A stretch of DNA of 64,000 nucleotides from Streptomyces sp. CB01249 (GCF_001905735.1 NZ_LISW01000004.1:186001-250000); one strand, 5' to 3'. Counted from the first letter of the stretch, positions 1 through 8,986 are shown. A program made the numbers and translations. Notes: generated by a model from the sequence alone, not told the origin.

Positions 1-61
1 GGCGCGAGAGCCGGAGCCCCTGACCGATGGGGACACACCTGCCGAGGAGCGCCCCGCATGA
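1..61 (+). CDS. 3' end of an upstream gene (partial)
   Basis: An open frame beginning at base 2 runs off the left edge and stops with TGA at 59-61. That stop overlaps the ATG of the next gene in an ATGA arrangement, which is typical of translationally coupled genes. The visible tail is acidic and proline-rich (EPEPLTDGDTPAEERPA) and carries no recognisable domain. Only about 19 codons are present, so function cannot be assigned. It is called real because of the overlap; a non-coding spacer is the alternative. Confidence 0.45.
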   Translation, partial: AREPEPLTDGDTPAEERPA

Positions 62-1176
62 GCCTGACCCTGAGGACCATCAGCCGAGAGCAGCATCTGG
101 CCTACATCCAGAGTCTGCCCGCGGCCAGCCACATGCAGGTCCCGGCATGGGCGGATGTGAAGGCAGAGTGGCGCTCCGAGAGCCTGGGCTGGTTCGACAA
201 GACCGGTCAGCTCGTCGGCGCCGGCCTGGTGCTCTACCGGCAGCTCCCCAAGATCAAGCGCTACCTGGCGTACCTGCCCGAGGGCCCGGTCATCAACTGG
301 TACGCCCCGAACCTGAGCGACTGGCTTGAGCCGATGCTGGCGCACCTCAAGCAGCAGGGCGCCTTCTCGGTGAAGATGGGCCCGCCGGTGGTCATCCGCC
401 GCTGGGACGCCGCGGCCATCAAGGGCGGCATCCAGGACCCGGACGTGAAGCGCCTGCGGGACGTCGAGGCCACGCACATCGAGCCGCGCGCCTTCGAGGT
501 CGCCGACCGGCTGCGGAAGATGGGCTGGCAGCAGGGCGAGGACGGCGGCGCCGGCTTCGGTGACGTACAGCCCCGCTACGTCTTCCAGGTGCCGCTGGCG
601 AACCGCTCGCTGGAGGACGTCCACAAGGGCTTCAACCAGCTCTGGCGGCGCAACATCAAGAAGGCCGAGAAGGCCGGCGTCGAGGTCGTCCAGGGCAGCT
701 ACGCGGAGCTCTCCGAGTGGCAGCGGCTGTACGAGATCACGGCGGAGCGCGACCGCTTCCGCCCGCGCCCGCTCGGCTACTTCCAGCGCATGTGGACGGC
801 CCTCAACAGCGAGGACCCCAACCGGATGCGGCTCTACTTCGCCCGTCACGAGGGCGAGAACGTCGCGGCGGCGACCATGCTGATCGTCGGCGGACACGTC
901 TGGTACTCGTACGGCGCCTCGGCCAACCACAAGCGCGAGGTCCGCCCCTCGAACGCGATGCAGTGGCGGATGCTGCGCGACGCGTACGCCATGGGCGCCA
1001 CGGTCTACGACCTGCGCGGCATCTCCGACTCGCTGGACGAGACCGACCACCTCTTCGGTCTGATCCAGTTCAAGGTCGGCACCGGCGGCCAGGCCGCGGA
1101 GTACCTCGGCGAGTGGGACTTCCCGCTCAACAAGCTGCTCCACAAGGCGCTCGACATCTACATGTCACGCCGCTGA
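58..1176 (+). CDS. femX: FemABX-family peptidoglycan bridge aminoacyltransferase
   Basis: The 372-residue protein matches the Fem/MurM aminoacyl-tRNA-dependent ligases, which add the first bridge amino acid to lipid II. In streptomycetes, which have an LL-DAP-glycine bridge, this would be glycine. The protein has two GNAT-like halves. Family-typical stretches are GFNQLWRRNIKKAEKAGVEV in the middle and YSYGASANHKREVRPSNAMQ followed by YDLRGI near the C-terminus. A GAGGAG ribosome site sits about 8 nt before the ATG, and the start overlaps the preceding stop. There is no signal peptide, so it should act at the cytoplasmic face. The family is clear; glycine specificity is inferred from the genus. 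Confidence 0.9.
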   Translation: MSLTLRTISREQHLAYIQSLPAASHMQVPAWADVKAEWRSESLGWFDKTGQLVGAGLVLYRQLPKIKRYLAYLPEGPVINWYAPNLSDWLEPMLAHLKQQGAFSVKMGPPVVIRRWDAAAIKGGIQDPDVKRLRDVEATHIEPRAFEVADRLRKMGWQQGEDGGAGFGDVQPRYVFQVPLANRSLEDVHKGFNQLWRRNIKKAEKAGVEVVQGSYAELSEWQRLYEITAERDRFRPRPLGYFQRMWTALNSEDPNRMRLYFARHEGENVAAATMLIVGGHVWYSYGASANHKREVRPSNAMQWRMLRDAYAMGATVYDLRGISDSLDETDHLFGLIQFKVGTGGQAAEYLGEWDFPLNKLLHKALDIYMSRR

Positions 1177-1282
1177 TCCGAGCCCCACAGCTGACGAAAC
1201 CGTCTTCATTGGTTTCAATGGGGCCTGAACACGCTTCTCCTCCCTGATCCACCGCAGCCACCAGAAGGGTTCCGGACCGGCC

Positions 1283-2314
1283 ATGGCGCTCTCCCTGTAC
1301 GTCGACACCGCGCGCTGGCGGGCGCACCAGAAATCCGTTATCGACCAGTTCCCGGGCATCGTTCCGGTCTGCAAGGGCAACGGGTACGGCTTCGGTCACG
1401 AGCGGCTGGCCGACGAGGCGATCCGCTTCGGGTCCGACATCCTCGCGGTCGGCACCACCTACGAGGCCGCCCGCATCAAGGACTGGTTCAGCGGTGACCT
1501 GCTGGTCCTCACGCCGTTCCGGCGCGGTGAGGAACCGGTGCCGCTGCCCGACCGCGTCGTACGGTCCGTGTCCTCCGTGGACGGGGTGCACGCCCTGGTG
1601 GGCGCCCGGGTCGTCATCGAGTGCATGAGCTCGATGAAGCGCCACGGCGTCAAGGAGGAGGAGCTCGGGCAGCTGCACGCGGCCATCGAGGACGTACGCC
1701 TGGAAGGCTTCGCCCTCCACCTGCCGCTGGACCGTACGGACGGGTCGGACGCGGTCGAGGAGGTCATCGCGTGGATGGACCGCCTGCGGGCGGCCCGGCT
1801 TCCGCTGCACACGATGTTCGTCAGCCACCTGCGCGCCGACGAGCTCGCCCGGCTGCAGCAGCAGTTCCCGCAGACCCGGTTCCGCGCCCGCATCGGCACC
1901 CGGCTCTGGCTCGGGGACCACGAGGCGACGGAGTACCGGGGCGCCGTGCTCGACGTCACCCGCGTCGTCAAGGGCGACCGGTTCGGCTACCGGCAGCAGA
2001 AGGCCGCGTCCGACGGCTGGCTGGTCGTCGTCGCCGGCGGTACCTCGCACGGCGTGGGCCTGGAGGCCCCGAAGGCGCTGCACGGCGTGATGCCGCGCGC
2101 CAAGGGTGTCGCCCGGGCCGGCCTGGCCACCGTGAACCGCAACCTTTCCCCGTTCGTCTGGGCGGGCAAGCAGCGCTGGTTCGCCGAACCGCCGCACATG
2201 CAGGTGTCGATCCTGTTCGTGCCCTCGGACGCCGAGGAGCCCCGGGTGGGCGACGAGCTGGTGGCCCACCTGCGCCACACGACCACGCAGTACGACCGCA
2301 TCGTCGAACGCTGA
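1283..2314 (+). CDS. Alanine racemase-like PLP protein
   Basis: The 343-residue protein looks like an alanine racemase N-terminal PLP barrel. VPVCKGNGYGFG aligns with the family's VVKADAYGHG motif, giving Lys at about residue 31 as the likely PLP lysine. The C-terminal part keeps GDRFGYRQQ and VVVAGGTSHG, reminiscent of the racemase beta domain. Divergence is high, so it may not be the main Ala racemase. It lies 106 nt downstream of the lipid II bridge ligase on the same strand, suggesting a role in wall precursor supply. The ATG is preceded by AGAAGGG at a rather long distance. Substrate is unknown. Confidence 0.75.
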   Translation: MALSLYVDTARWRAHQKSVIDQFPGIVPVCKGNGYGFGHERLADEAIRFGSDILAVGTTYEAARIKDWFSGDLLVLTPFRRGEEPVPLPDRVVRSVSSVDGVHALVGARVVIECMSSMKRHGVKEEELGQLHAAIEDVRLEGFALHLPLDRTDGSDAVEEVIAWMDRLRAARLPLHTMFVSHLRADELARLQQQFPQTRFRARIGTRLWLGDHEATEYRGAVLDVTRVVKGDRFGYRQQKAASDGWLVVVAGGTSHGVGLEAPKALHGVMPRAKGVARAGLATVNRNLSPFVWAGKQRWFAEPPHMQVSILFVPSDAEEPRVGDELVAHLRHTTTQYDRIVER

Positions 2315-2336
2315 GTCCGCGCGCCGCCCGCCCCGC

Positions 2337-3842
2337 TCAGTCGGCGGCGGGCGTGCCGGCCGTACCCCACTCCACCCGCGGCCCGGGCGCCGCGGGCAGC
2401 GCCTCCCGGCGTGCCGCACCGGTATCGACCAGGTGGGACAGTACGAACACGTCCTCGGCCCCGTCGAGCACCCCGCCCGACGGGTCGTCCGAGCCGTCGC
2501 GCCGCACCCCGTCGCGTTCCGGCATCACGATGTCCCGTACGACGACGGCGCACAGGTACAGCGTGCCCAGCAGATGCAGCACGATCGCCAGCTGGTAGCC
2601 CTCCGTCGGCAGCCCCTGGTGCTTGTCGCCGCTCGTCGTGTAGGCGAGGTACAACCAGATCCCGAGGAAGTACAGGACCTCGCACGTCTGCCAGATCAGG
2701 AAGTCCCGCCAGCGGGGCCTGGCCAGCGCGGCGAGGGGGATCAGCCACAGCACGTACTGCGGTGAGTAGACCTTGTTGACGAGGATGAACACCGCGACGA
2801 CGAGGAACGCGAGCTGCGCGAAGCGCGGCCGGCGCGGTGCCGTCAGGGTCAGGACGCCGATCGCGGCGCACAGCGCGATGGTGGCCACCGTCGAGACGGT
2901 GTTGACCGTGCCGACGTCGATGGACTCACCGGTGCGCTGCGTGATGACCAGCCAGAACGATCCGAAGTCGATGCCGCGTTCCTCGCTGAAGGTGTAGAAC
3001 TTCTTCCACCCCTCGGGCGCGAAGACCATGACCGGCAGGTTGACCACCAGCCAGGAGCCCGCCGCTCCCAGCGCCGCCGCCCCGAACTCCCGCCACTTGC
3101 CCGCCCGCCAGCACAGGACGAACGCGGGCCCCAGCAGCAGGACGGGGTAGAGCTTCGCGGCCGTCGCCAGGCCGATCAGGATGCCGAACGCCAGCGGGCG
3201 GCTCCGGGACCACATGAGCATCGCCCCGGCCGTGAGAGCCACGGCCAGCAGGTCCCAGTTGATCGTGGCGGTGAGCGCGAAGGCGGGCGCGAGCGCCATC
3301 AGCAGGCCGTCCCAGGGGCGCAGCCGGTGCGTGCGCGCGACGCAGACGGCGATCACTGCGGTGCAGATCATCAGCATCCCGGCGTTGACCAGCCAGTACG
3401 TCTGCTCCTGCCCCTGGATGGAACCGCCGCCCGGGGTCAGCCAGGCCGCGACCTGCATGAACACCCCGGTGAGGACGGGGTACTCCAGGAACTGCATGTC
3501 CCCGGGCAGCCGGTCGAAGTACGGCACCAGTCCGTCGGCGAAGCCGCGTCCCGAGTACAGGTGCGGGATGTCCGAGTAGCACGCGTGCGTGTACTGGGAG
3601 CCGGCTCCCCTGAACCAGGCCCAGTTGTAGCAGGGCAGCTTCTGCACCATGCCGAGCGCGAACATCCCGATGGCCACCAGGGCAATCGCCCCCACCGGGG
3701 TGAGCGCGGCGCTGCCGAGCCGCGACCAGCGGCCCGACCTCCCGCCGATCAGCTCGCTCCCGGCCGCCGCGACCTCGTCCCGGTGCGTGGGCCGTACGAC
3801 GGGCCGTTCCTGGTGCACGCTCGTGTCCTCTGCGCTTGGCAT
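2337..3842 (-). CDS. GT87-family (DUF2029) polyprenyl-phosphate mannosyltransferase-like membrane protein
   Basis: This is a 501-residue multi-pass membrane protein with about 10-12 hydrophobic segments, for example VGAIALVAIGMFALGMV near the N-terminus. The early extracytoplasmic loop holds the acidic stretch FADGLVPYFDR, and AAKLYPVLLLGPAFV follows further along. Both resemble GT87/DUF2029 integral membrane sugar transferases, which use polyprenyl-phosphate-mannose. The ATG at 3842 is preferred over 3851 because a GCAGGA element is then correctly spaced. It is convergent with the racemase-like gene (22 nt apart) and lies just upstream of the class A PBP on the same strand. The acceptor glycan cannot be read from sequence. 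Confidence 0.75.
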   Translation of the reverse strand: MPSAEDTSVHQERPVVRPTHRDEVAAAGSELIGGRSGRWSRLGSAALTPVGAIALVAIGMFALGMVQKLPCYNWAWFRGAGSQYTHACYSDIPHLYSGRGFADGLVPYFDRLPGDMQFLEYPVLTGVFMQVAAWLTPGGGSIQGQEQTYWLVNAGMLMICTAVIAVCVARTHRLRPWDGLLMALAPAFALTATINWDLLAVALTAGAMLMWSRSRPLAFGILIGLATAAKLYPVLLLGPAFVLCWRAGKWREFGAAALGAAGSWLVVNLPVMVFAPEGWKKFYTFSEERGIDFGSFWLVITQRTGESIDVGTVNTVSTVATIALCAAIGVLTLTAPRRPRFAQLAFLVVAVFILVNKVYSPQYVLWLIPLAALARPRWRDFLIWQTCEVLYFLGIWLYLAYTTSGDKHQGLPTEGYQLAIVLHLLGTLYLCAVVVRDIVMPERDGVRRDGSDDPSGGVLDGAEDVFVLSHLVDTGAARREALPAAPGPRVEWGTAGTPAAD

Positions 3843-3878
3843 GCCGCACATCCTGCCGTACGGCGCTGTGGAAAGGAC

Positions 3879-3910
3879 GAGGGCCGCTGCACCGGGGTGC
3901 CGCGGCCCTC
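3879..3910 (-). terminator. Intrinsic terminator after the class A PBP
   Basis: GAGGGCCGC (3879-3887) pairs with GCGGCCCTC (3902-3910). An inner GCACC/GGTGC stem extends the hairpin. Read on the minus strand it falls about 20 nt past the PBP stop and is followed by CGTCCTTTCC, a weak U-tract. Confidence 0.7.
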
Positions 3911-3930
3911 ATCAACTGCTGTACCGGGCT

Positions 3931-6690
3931 CTACCCGGTCGTACCACCCCACCAGCTGGTGGTCCCGGTGCTGTTGTTCCCGGTGCCGTTGGTGTTGCCC
4001 CCGGTGGCGCCGTTGTTGGTTCCGGTGCCCCCGTCCGAGCCGTCGTCCCCACCCGTCGTGCCGGTGGAGGTGCCGGTATCCGTTCCGCCGTCGTTGCCCT
4101 GGCTCGTACCGGTATCCGTACCGCCGTCGTTGCCCTGAACGGTGCCCGCGTTGGCGCCGCCATTGTTGTTCTGGCAGTTCCAGTCCCACGTACCGCAGGT
4201 GTCGCTCGGGTCGGGGGTCGGGACGTCCTGCGTGGGCGTGGGCGTCGGGGTCGGCTTCGTCGTCTCGGTCTCGGTCGGCGTGGGCGTGGGCGTCGGCGAG
4301 GGCTTCTTGGACGCGCCGCCGCCGTAGACCTTGTCCCCGATCGGTTCCGCCTTGGGGAAGGGCTCCGCCTTCACCTTCTTCATCGCCTCGACCATGTAGT
4401 CGTGCCAGACCTGTGCGGGGAACGACGCACCGTGGATCTTGTCCTTGCCACCGGTGCCGTACATCTTCTCGAACGCACGGTTCTTGTGCTTCTCGTTGTC
4501 GTCCAGCCGGTACATGCTGATCGCAGTCGACAGCTGCGGCGTGTAGCCGACGAACCACGCGGACAGGTTGTCGTCGGTCGTACCCGTCTTGCCCGCGACC
4601 TCACGGCCGGGAAGCTGGGCGGACGTACCGGTGCCCTTCGCCACGACGTTCTTGAGCACGTCCGTGACGTTGTCGGCGATGACGCTGTCGAAGGCGCTCT
4701 TGGTGACCGCCTTGTGCTGGTACTCCGGCTTGCCGCGCTTCTTCACCTCGGTGACGGAGTACGGATCGCGCTGCTGGCCCCGGGCCGCGAAGGTGGCGTA
4801 GGCGCCGGCCATGCTCGTCGTGCTGGGCGAGGACGTACCGATCGAGAAGGACGGCACGCTGGAATCCGCCATGTACCGGTCGTCCTTCAGGCCCGCCGCT
4901 ATGGCCGCCTTCTTCACCTTGTCCGTGCCGACGTCCATGCCCAGCTGCACGTAGGGGGAGTTGGCGGACCACTGCATGGCCTCACGCAAGGTGATGTTGC
5001 CGTACGACTCGTGGTCGTCGTTGGTCTGCAGCCACTCCTTGCCGGCCTTGTCGGTCCAGACGTCGCCGTTGTACTTCTTGATCTTCAGCTTGTTGGCGCC
5101 GTTGTAGATGCTGAGCGGTGAGACCTTCGTACGCTGCGACTCGTCCTGCTCCGCGTCGCCGGACGGGTCCCGCTTGCCGTACTCCATGGCGGCTGCCAGC
5201 ACGAAGGGCTTGAAGGTCGAGCCGACGGCGGCGCCGGTGGGGTCGGCGTTGCTCTGGTAGTGCTTGGTCGCGTCCACACCACCGTAGATCGCCTGGATCG
5301 CGCCGGTCTTGGGGTCGACCGACGAACCGCCGAACTGCACATGGGTGTCTTCCGGGCGCTTCTTCGGGTCGATGTTCTCGTCGTAGACGCGCTTGACAGC
5401 CTTGCTCAGCTGATTGACCTTCGTCTGGTCGAAGGTCGTGTGGATCTCGTAGCCGCCCTGGTCGAGCATGTCCTTGTTGATCTTGGTGTGCTCGTAGATC
5501 TCGGCATTGGCGGTGTTGACGAGGTAACCGATCTGGCCGCCCAGCTGCGCGGCCCGCTTCGGCTTGTCGGGCGTCGGGAACTTCGTGTACTTGGCCCGCT
5601 CCTCCTGCGACATGCGGCCGTCCTTCACCTCCTCGTCGAGGATCCACTTCCAGCGCTTCGTCGCCCGCGCGAGGTTCTTCGCCGGAGTCGCCTGCACCGG
5701 GTCGACCTCCGGCGCACCGGCCGGGTCGTAATAGCTGGCGCCCTTGAGGAGGCTGGCCAGGAAGGCGCACTGGCTCGCGTTCAGGTCCTTGGCGTCCACG
5801 CCGTAGTACGTACGGGCCGCGGCCTGGATGCCGGAGGCGCCGCGCCCGTAGTACGAGACGTTCAGGTACCCGGCCATGACGTCCTTCTTCTTCATCTCGC
5901 TGCCGACCTTGAGCGTGATGAAGAGTTCCTCGAACTTGCGGCTGAGAGTCTGCTCCTGTGACAGCCGCGAGTTCTTGACGTACTGCTGGGTGATGGTCGA
6001 ACCGCCCTGGGTCTGGCCGCCCTTGGCCATGTTGAAGACGGCCCGGGCGATACCCATGGGGTCGATGCCGTGGTCGGTGTCGAAGGACTTGTTCTCGGCC
6101 GAGATGACGGCGTTGCGCATCGCCTCGGGGATCTGCGCGTAGTCGATGACCTGGCGGTTGACCTCACCGCCGGTGGCCACCATCTGGCTGCCGTCCGCCC
6201 AGTAGTAGACGTTGTTCTCCGCCTTCGCGGCGTCCTTGACCTCCGGCTTGGCGACCATCGCGTACGCGAGGCCGGCAAGGCCCATCAGCAGGCCGAGGAA
6301 GCCGATGCACAGGCTGGACACCAGCTTCCAGGACGGAACCCAGCGGCGCAGACCCTGACGGCCGGCGCGCGGGTAGTCGATGAAGCGCTTCTTGCCCGGA
6401 CGCCTGCCTCCGCGCCCGCCACCCTCGTGCCCGCCGTCCCCGCCACCGCGACGCCGTCCACCGCCGCCGCCGTCGGAACCTCCACGGCCTCCGCCGCCTC
6501 GCTGGGCCGCCCGTCTGGCGGCCGCACGACCTGCGTACGGGGCCTCCTCGCCGTGCGAGCCGGAAGGTGAGGCTGAAGTTACTCCGCGTGACGGTGCTGC
6601 GCGGCGTCCTGAGGACTGCTGGGCGGCGCGTCGGGCCGCGGCACGTCCGCCGCCTTGCGGTTGCGACGTCTTGCGACGGTGCTCGCTCAT
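3931..6690 (-). CDS. Class A penicillin-binding protein (transglycosylase/transpeptidase)
   Basis: This 919-residue bifunctional peptidoglycan synthase polymerises lipid II and cross-links stem peptides outside the membrane. A basic, glycine/arginine-rich cytoplasmic tail (~1-120) precedes one membrane anchor (FLGLLMGLAGLAYAMV). The GT51 domain shows AENKSFDTDHGID and QGGSTITQQYVKN. The penicillin-binding domain has STFK, SAN (WSANSPY) and KTGT (VAGKTGTTDD). After the enzyme comes a Pro/Thr-Glu linker and a Gly/Asn/Thr-rich tail with a 12-residue tandem repeat. The ATG follows GAGGAG on the minus strand. It is divergent from padR. The PBP1a/ponA type is clear; the exact paralogue is not. Confidence 0.93.
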   Translation of the reverse strand: MSEHRRKTSQPQGGGRAAARRAAQQSSGRRAAPSRGVTSASPSGSHGEEAPYAGRAAARRAAQRGGGGRGGSDGGGGGRRRGGGDGGHEGGGRGGRRPGKKRFIDYPRAGRQGLRRWVPSWKLVSSLCIGFLGLLMGLAGLAYAMVAKPEVKDAAKAENNVYYWADGSQMVATGGEVNRQVIDYAQIPEAMRNAVISAENKSFDTDHGIDPMGIARAVFNMAKGGQTQGGSTITQQYVKNSRLSQEQTLSRKFEELFITLKVGSEMKKKDVMAGYLNVSYYGRGASGIQAAARTYYGVDAKDLNASQCAFLASLLKGASYYDPAGAPEVDPVQATPAKNLARATKRWKWILDEEVKDGRMSQEERAKYTKFPTPDKPKRAAQLGGQIGYLVNTANAEIYEHTKINKDMLDQGGYEIHTTFDQTKVNQLSKAVKRVYDENIDPKKRPEDTHVQFGGSSVDPKTGAIQAIYGGVDATKHYQSNADPTGAAVGSTFKPFVLAAAMEYGKRDPSGDAEQDESQRTKVSPLSIYNGANKLKIKKYNGDVWTDKAGKEWLQTNDDHESYGNITLREAMQWSANSPYVQLGMDVGTDKVKKAAIAAGLKDDRYMADSSVPSFSIGTSSPSTTSMAGAYATFAARGQQRDPYSVTEVKKRGKPEYQHKAVTKSAFDSVIADNVTDVLKNVVAKGTGTSAQLPGREVAGKTGTTDDNLSAWFVGYTPQLSTAISMYRLDDNEKHKNRAFEKMYGTGGKDKIHGASFPAQVWHDYMVEAMKKVKAEPFPKAEPIGDKVYGGGASKKPSPTPTPTPTETETTKPTPTPTPTQDVPTPDPSDTCGTWDWNCQNNNGGANAGTVQGNDGGTDTGTSQGNDGGTDTGTSTGTTGGDDGSDGGTGTNNGATGGNTNGTGNNSTGTTSWWGGTTG
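4073..4137 (-). repeat. 36-bp tandem repeat in the PBP tail
   Basis: Two 29-bp copies (4073-4101 and 4109-4137) differ by one base and are spaced 36 bp apart. They encode the 12-residue unit NDGGTDTGTSQG. They lie in the low-complexity extracellular tail, outside the catalytic domains, and are likely to vary in number between strains. Confidence 0.8.
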
Positions 6691-6963
6691 CGAACGACTA
6701 CTCCTCGGGCAGGCGAGAACGCCTGGAAGCGGCAGGTGAGATCCGGTCCCCCGAATGACGGGCCGGCCCGGCGACGGGCTCGCCCGCTATGCGTCCGGAT
6801 GGCCCGCGAGCACTCACGCATGCGCGCGTCTCGCGGTTCCCGGTGGTCTGCATGCCGCACAGACTACGCACGGTCAAAACCCTCCTGGGACCGAACTTCA
6901 CCCCAAATAACGCAAGTCGGTTCCTACGAATTGGCGATGTGACGCCGCTCACTGAGGCTCCCC

Positions 6964-6992
6964 TTGTCGGCGCCGCCGGTCCGATCTATCGT
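6964..6992 (+). promoter_or_regulatory. Predicted padR-ino1 promoter
   Basis: TTGTCG (6964-6969) and TATCGT (6987-6992) are separated by 17 bp, as expected for a housekeeping sigma promoter in streptomycetes. Transcription would begin near 6998, inside the palindromic operator that directly abuts the -10 box. This is an inference from spacing and hexamers. Confidence 0.55.
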
Positions 6993-7019
6993 GCTGATGT
7001 ATCGAGTCGATACATCAGC
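6993..7019. promoter_or_regulatory. 27-bp perfect palindromic operator, probably for the adjacent PadR protein
   Basis: The arms are GCTGATGTATCGA and its exact complement around a single central G. The core contains ATGT and ACAT half-sites, the hallmark of PadR-family operators. It sits immediately after the predicted -10 box, where bound repressor would block initiation. A further pair of CGGTACA half-sites follows as direct repeats at 7021-7027 and 7034-7040, so a second dimer could bind. Confidence 0.75.
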
Positions 7020-7077
7020 TCGGTACATCGATTCGGTACAAGGGACCGTGAGAGCACTCGGAGAAGGAGGGGCGAGG

Positions 7078-7782
7078 TTGAGCAGACGTTCCGGCATCCT
7101 CGAGTTCGCCGTCCTCGGACTGCTCCGCGAATCCCCGATGCACGGCTATGAGCTGCGCAAACGCCTCAACACCTCGTTGGGCATCTTCCGTGCCTTCAGT
7201 TACGGGACGCTCTACCCCTGCCTCAAGACGCTGGTCGCCAGCGGCTGGTTGATCGAGGAACCGGGGACCGCTCCGGCGGAGGCGGCACCCGGCTCCGGCC
7301 GGCCCGTCGCTCCCGCCTCGTCCCTGGCGGGGCGCCGAGCCAAGATCGTCTACCGATTGACGGCTGAAGGTAAGGAGCACTTCGAGGAGCTGCTCTCGCA
7401 CACCGGCCCCGATTCCTGGGAGGACGAGCACTTCGCGGCTCGCTTCGCCTTCTTCGGGCAGACGGAGCACGACGTGCGCATGCGGGTGCTGGAAGGCCGT
7501 CGCAGCCGGCTGGAGGAGCGCTTGGAGAAGATGAGCGCCTCTCTGGCCCGCACCCGTGAGCGCCTCGACGACTACACACTTGAGCTGCAGCGACACGGCA
7601 TGGAGTCCGTGGAGCGCGAAGTGCGCTGGCTGAACGAGCTCATCGAGAGCGAGCGGTCGGGACGGGATCAGCGACGATCCTCGCCCGAGGGCTCAGCTCA
7701 GCAGAAGACCTCAGGAGAGCCTGACGGCCTGCCCCGGCGGGGAGACAACCCGCCGGATCCGTCCGGCGACACCGCCAAGTGA
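7078..7782 (+). CDS. PadR-family transcriptional regulator
   Basis: The 234-residue protein opens with a PadR winged helix: GILEFAVLGLLRESPMHGYE, then KRLNT and SYGTLYPCLKTL. The second half is a helical dimerisation region with coiled-coil character (RSRLEERLEKMSASLARTRE). The TTG at 7078 is chosen because AAGGAGG lies 7 nt upstream; the open frame continues further upstream, but there it crosses the operator. The gene starts about 80 nt after a perfect ATGT/ACAT palindrome, implying autoregulation. Inositol-phosphate synthase follows after 62 nt, so the two are probably co-transcribed. The ligand is unknown. Confidence 0.88.
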   Translation: MSRRSGILEFAVLGLLRESPMHGYELRKRLNTSLGIFRAFSYGTLYPCLKTLVASGWLIEEPGTAPAEAAPGSGRPVAPASSLAGRRAKIVYRLTAEGKEHFEELLSHTGPDSWEDEHFAARFAFFGQTEHDVRMRVLEGRRSRLEERLEKMSASLARTRERLDDYTLELQRHGMESVEREVRWLNELIESERSGRDQRRSSPEGSAQQKTSGEPDGLPRRGDNPPDPSGDTAK

Positions 7783-7844
7783 GTTCACCGCAGATCCGCG
7801 GCGGGCTCATCAGAAACATCCATTACACACAGGGAGCAACCGGA

Positions 7845-8927
7845 ATGGGTTCGGTTCGCGTAGCCATCGTCGGCGTGGGCAACTGCGCCGCCTCGCTGGT
7901 CCAGGGCGTCGAGTACTACAAGGACGCCGATCCGGCCGGCAAGGTGCCCGGTCTGATGCACGTCCAGTTCGGCGACTACCACGTGCGGGACGTCGAGTTC
8001 GTCGCCGCCTTCGACGTCGACGCGAAGAAGGTCGGCCTCGACCTCTCGGACGCCATCGGTGCGAGCGAGAACAACACCATCAAGCTCTGCGACGTGCCGA
8101 ACGCCGGTGTCACCGTCCAGCGCGGCCACACCCACGACGGCCTGGGCAAGTACTACCGCCAGACCATCGAGGAGTCGGCCGAGGCCCCGGTCGACGTCGT
8201 CCAGATCCTCAAGGACCGCAAGGTCGACGTCCTGGTCTGCTACCTCCCGGTGGGTTCCGAGGTGGCCGCGAAGTTCTACGCCCAGTGCGCCATCGACGCC
8301 AAGGTCGCGTTCGTCAACGCTCTTCCGGTCTTCATCGCCGGCACCAAGGAGTGGGCGGACAAGTTCACCGAGGCCGGTGTCCCGATCGTCGGCGACGACA
8401 TCAAGTCGCAGGTCGGCGCCACCATCACGCACCGCGTGATGGCGAAGCTCTTCGAGGATCGGGGCGTCATCCTGGACCGCACGATGCAGCTGAACGTCGG
8501 CGGCAACATGGACTTCAAGAACATGCTCGAGCGTGAGCGCCTGGAGTCCAAGAAGATCTCCAAGACGCAGGCCGTCACCTCGCAGATCCGTGACCGCGAG
8601 CTCGGCGCGGACAACGTCCACATCGGCCCGTCGGACTACGTGGCCTGGCTGGACGACCGCAAGTGGGCGTACGTGCGCCTCGAGGGCCGTGCCTTCGGTG
8701 ACGTCCCGCTGAACCTGGAGTACAAGCTCGAGGTCTGGGACTCCCCGAACTCCGCCGGTGTCATCATCGACGCCGTCCGCGCGGCGAAGATCGCCAAGGA
8801 CCGCGGTATCGGTGGCCCGATCCTCTCGGCCTCCTCGTACTTCATGAAGTCCCCGCCGGTCCAGTACTTCGACGACGAGGCCCGCGAGAACGTCGAGAAG
8901 TTCATCCGCGGTGAGGTCTCCAACTGA
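7845..8927 (+). CDS. ino1: Inositol-3-phosphate synthase
   Basis: The 360-residue enzyme converts glucose 6-phosphate to 1L-myo-inositol 3-phosphate with NAD, feeding phosphatidylinositol and mycothiol synthesis in actinobacteria. An N-terminal Rossmann motif VAIVGVGNCAASLVQG and the family regions SDYVAWLDDRKWAYVRLEG and LEVWDSPNSAGVIID are present. The length matches the short prokaryotic form. The ATG at 7845 follows AGGGAGCAACCGGA. It is downstream of padR on the same strand, and expression is probably controlled through the padR operator. A good hairpin terminator lies 60 nt past the stop. Confidence 0.93.
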   Translation: MGSVRVAIVGVGNCAASLVQGVEYYKDADPAGKVPGLMHVQFGDYHVRDVEFVAAFDVDAKKVGLDLSDAIGASENNTIKLCDVPNAGVTVQRGHTHDGLGKYYRQTIEESAEAPVDVVQILKDRKVDVLVCYLPVGSEVAAKFYAQCAIDAKVAFVNALPVFIAGTKEWADKFTEAGVPIVGDDIKSQVGATITHRVMAKLFEDRGVILDRTMQLNVGGNMDFKNMLERERLESKKISKTQAVTSQIRDRELGADNVHIGPSDYVAWLDDRKWAYVRLEGRAFGDVPLNLEYKLEVWDSPNSAGVIIDAVRAAKIAKDRGIGGPILSASSYFMKSPPVQYFDDEARENVEKFIRGEVSN

Positions 8928-8986
8928 CTCCCGTGAGTCAGCCGCGCAGATGAGGAGCGGCAACGCTTCTCGGCTGCCGCGCCGTT

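Larger units (their letters stand above)
6691..7077. other. Divergent intergenic region between PBP and padR
   Basis: This 387-bp spacer separates divergent genes and should carry promoters for both. The right part (about 6880-6960) is less GC-rich than its surroundings. The padR promoter and its palindromic operator are listed separately. I could not pick a convincing promoter for the PBP, and no small gene with a good ribosome site was seen. Confidence 0.6.
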
